64,000 nucleotides of DNA, taken from Vreelandella zhanjiangensis DSM 21076. Its GTDB lineage: Bacteria > Pseudomonadota > Gammaproteobacteria > Pseudomonadales > Halomonadaceae. The number at the start of each line of letters is the position of its first letter. The first letter of the stretch is position 1. Where the stretch lies: NCBI RefSeq assembly GCF_000377665.1, contig NZ_KB898651.1, positions 1 through 64,000 on the forward strand. Direction: 5' to 3'. Shown here piece after piece: positions 9,582 to 18,214 of this stretch. The position numbers were made by a program, and so were the translations under genes. The notes beneath the pieces were generated by a model. The model was not told where the DNA came from. It searched no databases and saw only the letters and a program-made list of their open reading frames with translations.

Positions 9582-9887
9582 GTGCCGCTAACCCCAGCCA
9601 CTGCGCTACTTGCTATCGTTATCATGGCACTGGTGACGTTTACCACCCGTATCGGTGGCTCGATTATCATGTCACGTATCCCCATCGGCCCTAAGGTAGA
9701 GCGATTCATCAACGCTATGGCGGGGTCCGTTCTGGTCGCGGTTATTGTACCGTTAGCAGCCCAGGGAGACTGGGGCGCTCGGCTTGGTCTGCTCGCCACG
9801 TTAGGCGCCATGCTGATACTGCATAAGCCGCTCGTAGCGATTGCTGCGGGAATGGCCACCGCTGCGTTATGGCGCTTATTATCATAG
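9582..9887 (+). CDS. azlD: AzlD family branched-chain amino acid exporter, small subunit
   Basis: Small membrane partner of AzlC: 101 residues with three to four hydrophobic segments and the family start ALLAIVIMALVTFTTRIGG. The start is GTG, preceded by an AAAGGAC ribosome site inside the end of azlC. The family is paired this way in many bacteria, so the function is taken from the pair rather than from any motif here. Confidence 0.85.
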   Translation: MPLTPATALLAIVIMALVTFTTRIGGSIIMSRIPIGPKVERFINAMAGSVLVAVIVPLAAQGDWGARLGLLATLGAMLILHKPLVAIAAGMATAALWRLLS

Positions 9888-9927
9888 CGGTTAACGCTGC
9901 CCTACTTATTTCCATCAGGTACTGGCT

Positions 9928-9987
9928 ATGTCATCAAATACGATGTCTTCAAATACTATGCCTTCAAATACAATGTCTTCAAATAAT
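9928..9987 (+). repeat. four tandem 15-base repeats at the start of an acetyltransferase gene
   Basis: Four imperfect copies of ATGTCATCAAATACG start at 9928, 9943, 9958 and 9973. Each begins with an in-frame ATG and encodes M-S/P-S-N-T/N. They make a low-complexity N-terminus ahead of the GNAT domain and look like expansion of the original start codon region. Confidence 0.85.
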
Positions 9988-10482
9988 GCGTCTTCCCTCA
10001 CGTTCACGCCGATGACTCAAGATGACTTCGTTATCTTCTGGCCGACCTTTCAGGCCATTATTGCGGATCAGCAGACCTACGCGATTGACCCTGATATCAG
10101 CTACGATGCGGCCTATCAGCTCTGGTGCCAAGCGCCCAAAGCCACCTATGTGGTTAAAGATGCAGCAGGCGAATTAGTCGGTAGCTACTACTTAAAAGCC
10201 AATGCAGCCGGCCCCGGCGATCATATCTGTAACTGCGGCTATATGGTGACCGCTGCCGCTCGCGGTAAAGGCGTTGCACGGGCGATGTGCGAGCATTCTC
10301 AACAGATAGCCCAAACGCATGGGTTTAAGGCCATGCAGTTCAACGCCGTAGTGAGTACCAATGAGGTAGCCGTGGCGCTCTGGCAACGGTTAGGGTTCAG
10401 CATTGTGGGTACAGTGCCCAACGCTTACCGGCATGCGACACAAGGGCTCGTGAATACGCATATCATGTATAAACTTCTTTAA
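9928..10482 (+). CDS. GNAT family N-acetyltransferase
   Basis: Acetyl-CoA-dependent acyltransferase. The domain proper begins around residue 23 (SLTFTPMTQDDF) and contains the acetyl-CoA loop CGYMVTAAARGKGVARAM, then FNAVVSTNEVAVALWQRLGF and a closing VNTHIMYK strand. The first 20 residues come from four tandem repeats, each carrying a possible start codon; an AGGT sequence before 9928 favours the first. It stands alone. The substrate is unknown. Confidence 0.8.
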   Translation: MSSNTMSSNTMPSNTMSSNNASSLTFTPMTQDDFVIFWPTFQAIIADQQTYAIDPDISYDAAYQLWCQAPKATYVVKDAAGELVGSYYLKANAAGPGDHICNCGYMVTAAARGKGVARAMCEHSQQIAQTHGFKAMQFNAVVSTNEVAVALWQRLGFSIVGTVPNAYRHATQGLVNTHIMYKLL

Positions 10483-10530
10483 TTTCTTTCTACTTCCTCA
10501 ACTCCTTCCGCTTCGCGCCGATACTATAGC

Positions 10531-10566
10531 CACCACAATGAGCCTCCCCCCTTGCTCATTGTGGTG
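10531..10566. terminator. perfect 13-bp hairpin between acetyltransferase and chemoreceptor
   Basis: CACCACAATGAGC and GCTCATTGTGGTG pair perfectly around a ten-base C-rich loop. There is no T-run. It lies 48 bases after the acetyltransferase stop and includes the GTG at 10566, which argues against that codon as the chemoreceptor start. Confidence 0.55.
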
Positions 10567-10607
10567 TGACTGCCCCTTCTTATAAGCCCTTGCTTCCCCT
10601 CGAACGA

Positions 10608-12278
10608 ATGAGAATTACCTTGATGAAAGATTTATCTGTGAAATATGCCCTAGCTGGTGCATTAGGTTTGCTAATTACGATGTTGGTGTTGGTAGCAACA
10701 CTTGGCATCCAAGCAGAGAAAAGAGCCGTAACAAGCCTAAACGAGCTGGATGAAGTAGCTGCCCGTCAAGTAGCGTTTATCACGCAAACCGAAGTTAACT
10801 TGATGCAGGTTTGGGTGCGCCTTGAACGTCTTGATACTTATACCGAACGTGGTGAAACCGCTTTAGCCCAAAGATCATTAGAGTTGGCAAACGCTTCTTT
10901 AAAGCTAGCTGATACACGTCTAGATGCGTTTTTGGCTATCCGCGTCCCCAGCGACTCACCCCGCGCGCCGTTAGTTTCCACTATTGAATCTGAATACCAT
11001 CGCTTGATTAGCGACTCCTTCAGACGCGATCTTGAGACGAGGGATATTACTTCTTTAATGGCACACCGTGACCGCTTTAGCGAACAGATTGAGGCTTTTA
11101 CCAGCGGTGTACGCGATTTCAACTATAATGCTCAAGATTTGGCGGAAGCCACTGTTTTAAAAGCTCATTCGCGCAGCCAGCGCAATATGTTTATTAGTAT
11201 TGGGTTAATTACTATCGCACTTATGGTCTATATCGCTGTGCAGGTAGGCATTAACCGTATCATCGTTCGACCGCTACAACGTGCTGTCGCACTATGTGAA
11301 AACATCGCTCAAGGAAATTTAACGAATGCTATCGAATCGCGTGGTCGTAATGAGATAGGCCGCCTTTATAGCGCGATGAACGATATGCAGGCACAGCTAC
11401 AAAAGATGATAGAAACGCTTGGCCAAAGCAGCAGCGCTGTAGCCTCAAGCTCAAAGGAAATTGCCAGCGGCAGCCAGGACCTAGCTTCTCGCACAGAGCA
11501 GCAGGCAGCGGCGCTTCAGCAAACGGCAGCGAGTATGGATGAGATTTCATCCATCGTGCGGCAAAATGCCGACACGGCTTCTCAAGCGGAACAGTTAACA
11601 GTTAACGCCGCCAGTAAAGCTGAACAAGGCCAAACCGAAGCTCAGCGGTCGGGCCAGTGGATGCAGGAACTCGAGAAGGACTCCCATAAGGTTCACGACA
11701 TCGTTCAGGTGATCGACTCTATCGCTTTTCAGACCAATATTCTTGCGTTAAACGCCTCAGTGGAAGCTGCCCGTGCGGGCGAGCATGGCCGTGGCTTTGC
11801 CGTCGTCGCCAGCGAAGTTCGCTCATTGGCGACCAAGACGTCCAACTCATCGAAAGAAATACGCACCATGATTGAGGATATTGCCCAGCGTATTGCTGAA
11901 GGGGCTAATCAGGCCATGCACAACGGTGAAAGCATGGGTGAGATTAATACAGCTATCCGCCATGTCACCGATATGATGCAGGAGCTGTCGCTGGCTGCCA
12001 AAGAACAGGACTCGGGTATTAACCAAATTAGCACTGCCATTGCACAAATGGACTCGGCGACTCAGGAAAACGTGTCGTTAGTAGAGGAGACCAGCACGGC
12101 GTCGGCGTCACTTGAAGATGAAGCTAGCCGCTTGGCGGAGCTTGTGAGCGCGTTTAAATTACCTCACTCAAGCCAGACGCAATCAGCACCATTAAAATCA
12201 GCCCGCCCTTTGCCAGCCAGCAGAACCTCGCTGCCTAGTAAGCGTGCCTCTGCCGAACCTGAGTGGGAAGCTTTTTAA
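10608..12278 (+). CDS. methyl-accepting chemotaxis protein
   Basis: Transmembrane chemoreceptor. From the ATG at 10608 the 556-residue protein has a first membrane helix (about residues 15-36), a periplasmic helical sensor domain, a second helix (about 198-220), a HAMP domain (VRPLQRAVALCENIAQGNL) and a complete signalling domain with the hairpin tip FQTNILALNASVEAARAGEH. It ends with EPEWEAF, resembling the C-terminal pentapeptide that tethers CheR and CheB in enterobacterial receptors. ATG 10623 is an alternative start; the GTG at 10566 lies inside a hairpin. A receptor-like protein lacking the tip follows at 12405. Confidence 0.9.
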   Translation: MRITLMKDLSVKYALAGALGLLITMLVLVATLGIQAEKRAVTSLNELDEVAARQVAFITQTEVNLMQVWVRLERLDTYTERGETALAQRSLELANASLKLADTRLDAFLAIRVPSDSPRAPLVSTIESEYHRLISDSFRRDLETRDITSLMAHRDRFSEQIEAFTSGVRDFNYNAQDLAEATVLKAHSRSQRNMFISIGLITIALMVYIAVQVGINRIIVRPLQRAVALCENIAQGNLTNAIESRGRNEIGRLYSAMNDMQAQLQKMIETLGQSSSAVASSSKEIASGSQDLASRTEQQAAALQQTAASMDEISSIVRQNADTASQAEQLTVNAASKAEQGQTEAQRSGQWMQELEKDSHKVHDIVQVIDSIAFQTNILALNASVEAARAGEHGRGFAVVASEVRSLATKTSNSSKEIRTMIEDIAQRIAEGANQAMHNGESMGEINTAIRHVTDMMQELSLAAKEQDSGINQISTAIAQMDSATQENVSLVEETSTASASLEDEASRLAELVSAFKLPHSSQTQSAPLKSARPLPASRTSLPSKRASAEPEWEAF

Positions 12279-12297
12279 TACACCGTTATTTTCAGTT

Positions 12298-12321
12298 ATC
12301 GGGCAGCATTCGCTGCCCGAT
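12298..12321 (+). terminator. hairpin after chemoreceptor gene
   Basis: ATCGGGCAGC-ATTC-GCTGCCCGAT is a perfect 10-bp stem 20 bases after the stop codon. A T-rich stretch precedes rather than follows it, so termination efficiency is uncertain. Confidence 0.55.
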
Positions 12322-12404
12322 GCGTTGCCAATCGCGTATCATGGCTCGCCCTTGCCATCGGCAAATTCAGACGATGGCAGTTAAACCTGCACGCAAAGCC
12401 CACT

Positions 12405-13316
12405 ATGAAACCTGCTTTTTTCAAACCGCTATTTGCATGGATATTTATCGCCCTGTTGGGCATGATTGTGCTGCTGGGCCTACTGCACTTAAAAAACGGG
12501 CACTCGCCAGGGCCTCAGCTAACGTTCTCCAAAGAAAGCACCACCCACCTAACTAACGCTACCCGCCAAGCAAATATTCATTTAATGGAAGTACGCCAGC
12601 GGTTGGCACGCTTAAGTAGCGATATTGACCAAGCAGCAACGACATTGAGCCAGACGCGGGACAACCTTGAGCATGCAAGCCAGGCGGTTCAAGAACTCGA
12701 TTTACCGTCCCACTCTGCACAGCGCCCTTTGATTGACGCGATGCTTGACACTTATAAACGCCTGATAGACAACCCACTGCAACGCTATTTAGATCATTTC
12801 CAGACTTTTCGAAATGCAACCAACGCGCACCTTTCCGCTGTTAGCAAGACCATGGTTAACGTCGACCGGAACGTGCTTGAATGGGCAAACCAGTTAACCA
12901 GCAGCGAACAGAAAGACAGCAGGATAGTATTAATGACAGTGGCCCTGCTCATTGCCTTAGCGGGAGCCCTTTATATTGCGTTTAAAGGCGCAATCCATGT
13001 ATTTGTAGTAAGACCTCTTCAACGTGCTGCCCAAGCCCAGAATAATGTCCTCAATGACAGCCCGGCTCTTAGCTTTGAAGAGTATGGCGATAACACAGCA
13101 GGGTATGGCTATAGCGCGGTAAACGACAGGCAGCCGACGTTAGCTGCTAAAGAGCAAGCACCAGACAGCACTCACATAAGCGCCAGATTCAGCCCCATAT
13201 TGCTGGAAGAGATCAGCACGTCGACGGCGGCTCCTCGCGATCACGCATACCCTTCTGAGCGCTTCAGCACTCCTGCGCCCTCAGCCCAGCCTAGAATGCT
13301 TGAGCGCGAGTGTTAA
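12405..13316 (+). CDS. chemoreceptor-like membrane protein lacking the signalling domain
   Basis: The 303-residue product keeps the front half of a chemoreceptor: a membrane helix (about 8-28), a helical periplasmic region (ANIHLMEVRQRLARLSSD resembles the neighbour's NLMQVWVRLERLDTY), a second helix (about 176-194) and the start of HAMP (VVRPLQRAAQ). It then shows a degenerate match to the end of HAMP (GYGYSAVNDRQ against GRLYSAMNDMQ) and jumps to a run like the receptor's last 70 residues (LAAKEQ..., then LEEISTSTA). The methylation helices and kinase-contacting tip are absent. The frame is open throughout. I infer a duplicate of the upstream receptor with an internal deletion; whether it is functional is unknown. 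Confidence 0.7.
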   Translation: MKPAFFKPLFAWIFIALLGMIVLLGLLHLKNGHSPGPQLTFSKESTTHLTNATRQANIHLMEVRQRLARLSSDIDQAATTLSQTRDNLEHASQAVQELDLPSHSAQRPLIDAMLDTYKRLIDNPLQRYLDHFQTFRNATNAHLSAVSKTMVNVDRNVLEWANQLTSSEQKDSRIVLMTVALLIALAGALYIAFKGAIHVFVVRPLQRAAQAQNNVLNDSPALSFEEYGDNTAGYGYSAVNDRQPTLAAKEQAPDSTHISARFSPILLEEISTSTAAPRDHAYPSERFSTPAPSAQPRMLEREC

Positions 13317-13343
13317 ATAAGCGACGAGCAGAGCGCTGCCGTA

Positions 13344-13919
13344 TTAGGGGTTTTTAGCAGAAGAGGCGCGTTGCGCTAACGCTTCCTGAAGGTAGCGCTC
13401 CGCTTCACTACTTCCCATAGCCGTTAAATGTGCGACGTTGCGTTCAGGAATTACCGACGTGTCGCCATAAAACTCGATGGCCTTTTCGACACTCGCTTCG
13501 CGCAGTAAATGCACCATCGCGTAGGGCGAGCGGTTGGTATAGTTCGAGGCATCGTCAGGCTCGGCGTCTTCAAAACAGTAATCAGGATGGAAGGTAGCTA
13601 GCTGGTAAACACCTTCGTAGCCCTGCTCGGCCAAGATGCTTTCGGCCAGTTCCACATAATCCAGGTAGTGATCAAAATGCTTGAACAGTGTGGGGAAAAC
13701 CAGCAGCGTGGTTTCCGTTTCCGGGTGCTCATCCAGCCACTGCACTTCCACCATGAGTTCTTCTAACGCAACTTCAAGTTTTTTGGAGCGCACGACTTCC
13801 ACACGGATAGAGGCGCGTTCCACTTCACGCTGAGCAAACGGACATACGTTTTGCGCCACAATAAAATTGCGCACCCAGCTCATCGTTTGCTCGATTACGT
13901 CGTTATCTGAATATTGCAT
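13344..13919 (-). CDS. DUF1415 family protein
   Basis: Conserved protein of unknown function, 191 residues, matching the usual length of DUF1415. Recognisable runs are MSWVRNFIVAQNVCPFA near the start, TTLLVFPTLF in the middle and the ATFHPDYCF motif. It has no signal peptide or membrane segment. It converges with the chemoreceptor-like gene, with only 27 bases between the stops. No function is proposed. Confidence 0.85.
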   Translation of the reverse strand: MQYSDNDVIEQTMSWVRNFIVAQNVCPFAQREVERASIRVEVVRSKKLEVALEELMVEVQWLDEHPETETTLLVFPTLFKHFDHYLDYVELAESILAEQGYEGVYQLATFHPDYCFEDAEPDDASNYTNRSPYAMVHLLREASVEKAIEFYGDTSVIPERNVAHLTAMGSSEAERYLQEALAQRASSAKNP

Positions 13920-14000
13920 TACTCTTTTTTACACCCGCTCGATCGCATGTTTGATGGGCGCCAGTGTACACCTATCGTTATCATTAAACTCAAGCGCTGC

Positions 14001-14690
14001 TCAGCACTGATTGGGCGCCCCTTCACCATGCTGGGTAAACCGCTGAAGCGCCACATCATAGGATTTGCGAATATGTTCATCCAGAAGCTTGCGCGCCGCT
14101 TTCACATCGCGCTTCAAGGCAAGCTCCACCAACTCATGGTGCTGCTGGTCCAGTTCCTGGCGAATCACCGGCATTTTAGGACCCAGCCGGCGGTAACGAT
14201 CAAATTGATCATGCAGCTGCTCAATAAAGCGGAGTAGCCATACGGAGCCACATGGGGCTACCAGCGTACGATGAAACTGGGTATGCAACCGCTCCCATTC
14301 ATCGTCCTTATCCAGCGTCATATCGGCACATTTCAGGCGGTGTTCCGCCGCCAGCAGCTCCGCTTCCCAAGCGGCGTCCCCATGGGCGATGGCCTGTTCA
14401 AAGGCCATGCTTTCAAGTGACAAGCGCGTCTGCGCTATATCATCCAGCTCGCGATGGGAAAGCGTTGGTACTCGAAAGCCACGCTGGTTTTCCTGAAGGA
14501 GCAACCCATAGGCCGCCAGCTTGTTTAACGCCTCCCGTAGAGGGCTAAGGCCTACCTGGTACTGCTCTTTGAGCGCATTGATGGCAAGTTTTTCACCCGC
14601 CGCGAAGCGTCCGTTCACTAGATCCTTGCGTAAGGTATCGTAAATACGACTTGATGCCGTACTTGCTGAAGGCTGAATATATTGATTCAT
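14001..14690 (-). CDS. GntR family transcriptional regulator (FCD/FadR subfamily)
   Basis: DNA-binding regulator of 229 residues. The winged helix is at about residues 12-75 (YDTLRKDLVNGRFAAGEKL, QVGLSPLREALNKLAAYGLL) and an all-helical FCD effector domain follows, with candidate metal or ligand residues in the LHTQFHRTL helix. The start is supported by AAAGGA. It is divergent from the chromate transporter pair across a 170-base AT-rich gap, so it is likely to control them; this is inference from position. Confidence 0.83.
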   Translation of the reverse strand: MNQYIQPSASTASSRIYDTLRKDLVNGRFAAGEKLAINALKEQYQVGLSPLREALNKLAAYGLLLQENQRGFRVPTLSHRELDDIAQTRLSLESMAFEQAIAHGDAAWEAELLAAEHRLKCADMTLDKDDEWERLHTQFHRTLVAPCGSVWLLRFIEQLHDQFDRYRRLGPKMPVIRQELDQQHHELVELALKRDVKAARKLLDEHIRKSYDVALQRFTQHGEGAPNQC

Positions 14691-14860
14691 GGTAGGGTCC
14701 TTTCATCCACCGTTACGTACGCACTACTTATTCAGTGTTGACGCCTCTAAGTACTCTCGCCTATATTCTACGCCAGATAAATAATCGATTTTTTTAATAT
14801 AAACGATAAAAAGTGAAAAAATATGTTTTTCCAACTAATTTCCTATAGCGTATTTTGCCA

Positions 14861-15418
14861 ATGAAACAGACAGCACTGTTCTGGGCCTTCTTTCGGGTCG
14901 GCATTTTCGGCTTTGGTGGTGGTCCTTCGATGATACCGCTAGTGCATGCCGAAGTGGTCGCCCGTTACAAGTGGCTTACCGACGAAGAGTTTGCCGATAT
15001 ATTGGCCATTGGCAATACCCTGCCCGGCCCGATTGCCACCAAGATGCCCGGTTACATCGGCTATCGAGTGGGCGGCCCCTTGGGCTGCGCCGTTGCCGTT
15101 ACGGCGGTCATTCTACCCATGATCGCGGCGATGATCGTCATGCTGGGCATTTTCAGCCGCTACCGCGATGTTGCGTGGATTCGCGGCATGGGGCAAGCCG
15201 TGGTGCCTGTGGTCATGATCATGATGGGCCAACTGGCCTGGGACTTCTTTGATAAATCGCAAAAGGCGCTGGGCTGGCTGGTCAGTGGTGTGATGGCCAT
15301 CGTTTCCGGGGCGCTGATTTACTGGCTGGGCGTTCACCCGGGCTTCATTATCGGCGCGATTCTGCTGGCCGCGTTTATCCCCTACTCCAAATTCAAGAAA
15401 GCGGAGCGCTCGGCATGA
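14861..15418 (+). CDS. chromate transporter, CHR family, first half-size subunit
   Basis: Membrane protein of about 185 residues corresponding to the N-terminal half of long ChrA proteins. The conserved start FWAFFRVGIFGFGGGPSMIP and the loop ADILAIGNTLPGPIATKMPGY are both present. I use ATG 14861; an in-frame TTG lies at 14855 and no clear ribosome site is visible for either. The second half is a separate gene overlapping by ATGA. Family members export chromate, although the native substrate may be another oxyanion. Confidence 0.83.
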   Translation: MKQTALFWAFFRVGIFGFGGGPSMIPLVHAEVVARYKWLTDEEFADILAIGNTLPGPIATKMPGYIGYRVGGPLGCAVAVTAVILPMIAAMIVMLGIFSRYRDVAWIRGMGQAVVPVVMIMMGQLAWDFFDKSQKALGWLVSGVMAIVSGALIYWLGVHPGFIIGAILLAAFIPYSKFKKAERSA

Positions 15419-15945
15419 TCTACTGGGAGCTTTTCCTGGCGTTTTTCATTCCCAATATCGTGGGTTACGGCGGCGGCCCGGCCATCATTCCCTTGATCGA
15501 AGCCGAGGTCGTTGGCCGTTACGGCTGGATGACCTCGCAGACGTTTGCCGAAACCCTGGCGCTCGGCAACGCGTTGCCAAGCCCCATTGCCACCAAGATG
15601 GCCGGCTACGTAGGCTATGAAGTGGCGGGTATTGGCGGCGCCTTTGTAGCGGTTGCAGCCACGGTGGTGCCTTCGCTTTTGCTGATGATTGCCGCGCTGG
15701 GGCTTTTGTATCGCCACCGCGAGTCCCCCCAGGTCAAGCGTATGAGCCAGTGGGTGCGCCCGGTGATAGCCATGATGATGGCCTGGCTGACGCTGGGCTT
15801 TCTGCTCGAAGGCGTCAACGGTGCAGGCTGGCTGCATACGGTGATCATTGGCGTGGTAGCCGCGATCGCGCTGGTGCGCTTCAAGATCCACCCAGCCTTC
15901 GTGGTCATGGCGGCCCTTGTGTACGGCGCCTTTGTCATTGCCTGA
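15415..15945 (+). CDS. chromate transporter, CHR family, second half-size subunit
   Basis: Partner of the preceding gene, 176 residues, starting inside its stop codon (ATGA). It repeats the same motifs (FIPNIVGYGGGPAIIPLIEAE and ALGNALPSPIATKMAGYVGY), so the two genes are homologous halves that probably assemble as a heterodimer, equivalent to one full-length ChrA. Confidence 0.83.
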   Translation: MIYWELFLAFFIPNIVGYGGGPAIIPLIEAEVVGRYGWMTSQTFAETLALGNALPSPIATKMAGYVGYEVAGIGGAFVAVAATVVPSLLLMIAALGLLYRHRESPQVKRMSQWVRPVIAMMMAWLTLGFLLEGVNGAGWLHTVIIGVVAAIALVRFKIHPAFVVMAALVYGAFVIA

Positions 15946-16044
15946 CCCACTCTGCTGTTCCCTTCTGACTGTCGGCCATTTCCCCCGGCAGTCAGACTAG
16001 CTATCCACGCCTTTCCATCGCATCATGGCACTCCTTTTTTCTGG

Positions 16045-17910
16045 ATGCCGCTCAGCCACGCCATGCAACCGCCTTCGCCCCACTCAAGCTCCTCACCGCT
16101 TAGCGGTTTTTTCAGTGTTTTTCGCTACAGCCAGCGCGCCCTTGGCCTGGTGTGGGAAACCTCACGCTGGATGATGTTTGGCCTGGCCTTATGCACACTG
16201 GTGGCAGGCGTACTGCCCGCCGTTGCCGCCTGGGTGGGCCAGCTGATTGTCGACGGCGTGGTCAGCGCCATGGCGGCACATCAAGCGGCAGATGATCCTG
16301 ATCTACTGACGTCCATCACGCCGGTGTTGAAGCTGGTGGGGGTTGAAGCACTGATTATCGGCCTCATTGCCCTCGCCCAGCGCGGGCTTTCCGCCCAGCA
16401 GGCACTCCTACGCGCGCTGCTGGGGCAAAAGGTCAACGTGATGATTCTGGAAAAGGCCGGGACACTCTCGCTTGGCCAGTTCGAAGACTCCGAGCTATAT
16501 GACCAGCTCACCCGCGCCCGCCGTGAAGCCTCGACACGCCCCCTTGCCCTGGTCAATAAAACCTTTGGTCTGATGCAGAACGCCATTTCGCTCGGCAGCT
16601 TCAGCGTTCTGCTGATTCAGTTTTCGCCCTGGGCGCTGCTGATACTCGCGGTGGGCGCACTGCCGGTATTTATCTCGGAGGCCAAGTTTTCCGGCGACGC
16701 CTTTCGCCTGTTCCGCCGCCGTTCACCGGAAACGCGTATGCAGGGCTACTTGGAAACCGTGCTGGCGCGTGAAGACAGCATCAAGGAGGTCAAGCTGTTC
16801 GGTCTCGAAGGGCTGTTTCTACAGCGTTACCGGGATATCTTTACCCGCCTGTTTGCCGAAGACCGCCTTCTGACGCTGCACCGGGAAGGCTGGGGGTTCG
16901 TGCTGGGCCTGCTCGGCACGCTGACATTTTACGCCGCTTACGCCTGGGTGGTGATTGAAACCATCGCCGGTGCGCTGACCCTGGGCCAGATGACCATGTA
17001 CCTGATGGTATTCAAGCAGGGCCAGTCGGCGCTTTCGGCAAGCCTCACCGCGATCAGCGGCATGTATGAAGACAACCTTTACTTATCCAACCTCTACGAG
17101 TACCTGGAGCAGCCTACTCAACCTGAAGGCGGCAGCCTGACACAGGGTGAGAGCGCAGGCGACGGGCTGCGCTTCGAGGACGTCAGCTTTGCCTACCCAG
17201 GCGGTAAACAGGTACTGCAGAATATCTCCCTGCACCTGGCGCCCGGGCAGAGCCTTGCGCTGGTGGGCGAAAACGGCTCGGGCAAGACAACCCTGATCAA
17301 GCTTTTAACGCGGCTTTATCAACCCACCCACGGGCGTATTCTGCTGGATGGCAGCGACCTGCGCGACTGGGAAACCGGCGCGTTGCGAAAGCGTATCGGG
17401 GTCATTTTTCAGGATTTCGTGCGCTACCAGCTGCAGGTAGGCGAAAACCTGGGTGTGGGCGACATTCAGGCATTTAATGATCAAACGCGCTGGCAGCAAG
17501 CGGCCCATAACGGCATGGCCGATAGCTTTATCAAACGTATGCCCCAAGGCTATAACACCCAATTGGGCCGCTGGTTTAAAGATGGACAGGAACTTTCCGG
17601 CGGGCAGTGGCAAAAGATAGCGCTCTCCCGCGCCTACATGCGCGAAGAGGCCGATATTCTGGTGCTGGACGAGCCGACCGCCGCGATGGACGCTGCTGCT
17701 GAAGCCGATGTATTTACCCGCTTTCGCGAACATAGCCGCGATAAAATGACCATTCTCATCTCGCATCGCTTCTCGACGGTGCGCAGTGCAGATCTTATCC
17801 TGGTCATTGATCAAGGCGAGATTATTGAACGCGGCACTCATGAAGGGCTACTCGCGATCAATGGCCGCTACGCCCATTTATTTCACCTGCAGGCGAAAGG
17901 CTATCGCTAA
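16045..17910 (+). CDS. ABC transporter, fused permease and ATP-binding protein
   Basis: Half-transporter of the exporter type, 621 residues. Five or six membrane segments lie in residues 40-320, followed by a nucleotide-binding domain with Walker A GENGSGKTT (about 417), Q-loop FQDF, signature LSGGQWQKIALSRA, Walker B ILVLDEPTAAMD and H-loop ISHRF. It probably works as a homodimer. It stands alone, so the cargo is not indicated. The exact start is unsure: ATG 16045 and 16063 are both possible and neither has a good ribosome site. Confidence 0.85.
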   Translation: MPLSHAMQPPSPHSSSSPLSGFFSVFRYSQRALGLVWETSRWMMFGLALCTLVAGVLPAVAAWVGQLIVDGVVSAMAAHQAADDPDLLTSITPVLKLVGVEALIIGLIALAQRGLSAQQALLRALLGQKVNVMILEKAGTLSLGQFEDSELYDQLTRARREASTRPLALVNKTFGLMQNAISLGSFSVLLIQFSPWALLILAVGALPVFISEAKFSGDAFRLFRRRSPETRMQGYLETVLAREDSIKEVKLFGLEGLFLQRYRDIFTRLFAEDRLLTLHREGWGFVLGLLGTLTFYAAYAWVVIETIAGALTLGQMTMYLMVFKQGQSALSASLTAISGMYEDNLYLSNLYEYLEQPTQPEGGSLTQGESAGDGLRFEDVSFAYPGGKQVLQNISLHLAPGQSLALVGENGSGKTTLIKLLTRLYQPTHGRILLDGSDLRDWETGALRKRIGVIFQDFVRYQLQVGENLGVGDIQAFNDQTRWQQAAHNGMADSFIKRMPQGYNTQLGRWFKDGQELSGGQWQKIALSRAYMREEADILVLDEPTAAMDAAAEADVFTRFREHSRDKMTILISHRFSTVRSADLILVIDQGEIIERGTHEGLLAINGRYAHLFHLQAKGYR

Positions 17911-17938
17911 GTAAAACTTGCAGTTTTTTTATCAATAG

Positions 17939-17985
17939 GTTAAAACAAAGAGGTTGCCTTCATCAGGCAACCTCTTTGTTTTAAC
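17939..17985 (+). terminator. strong hairpin after the ABC transporter
   Basis: A perfect 20-bp inverted repeat (17939-17958 with 17966-17985) surrounds the loop TTCATCA. The arms carry an A-run on the 5' side and TTTGTTTT on the 3' side, so it can act as an intrinsic terminator. Confidence 0.85.
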
Positions 17986-18051
17986 TGGCTATATTACTCG
18001 AGAAACTATCATGCGCTGGCAAAACCGCGTCACACGATCCAATAAAATACT

Positions 18052-18071
18052 CCACGTTATGCATAACGTGG
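18052..18071. promoter_or_regulatory. perfect 20-base palindrome upstream of the DUF1127-like gene
   Basis: CCACGTTATGCATAACGTGG is fully self-complementary and lies about 145 bases upstream of the small gene at 18215, in a gap (17986-18214) that otherwise shows nothing recognisable. It has the form of an operator for a dimeric regulator; a cruciform or RNA hairpin is also possible. Confidence 0.5.
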
Positions 18072-18214
18072 CGAGTACTTATTGTCATCGTGCGCCAGAG
18101 TAAGTTAGTCATCACTGGCCGCGACGATCTCGCGGCCAGCCTCAGTTAAAAGCACTTCTCTTAACTTTCTGACCGCAAGTCTGTCCGGCCTCCCAACTTA
18201 TGGAGACCGACCCC

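Noticed and set aside
10566..10607. GTG at 10566 as the chemoreceptor start.
   Set aside because: It is the last base triplet of a perfect hairpin, has no ribosome site and would add residues not typical before the first membrane helix.
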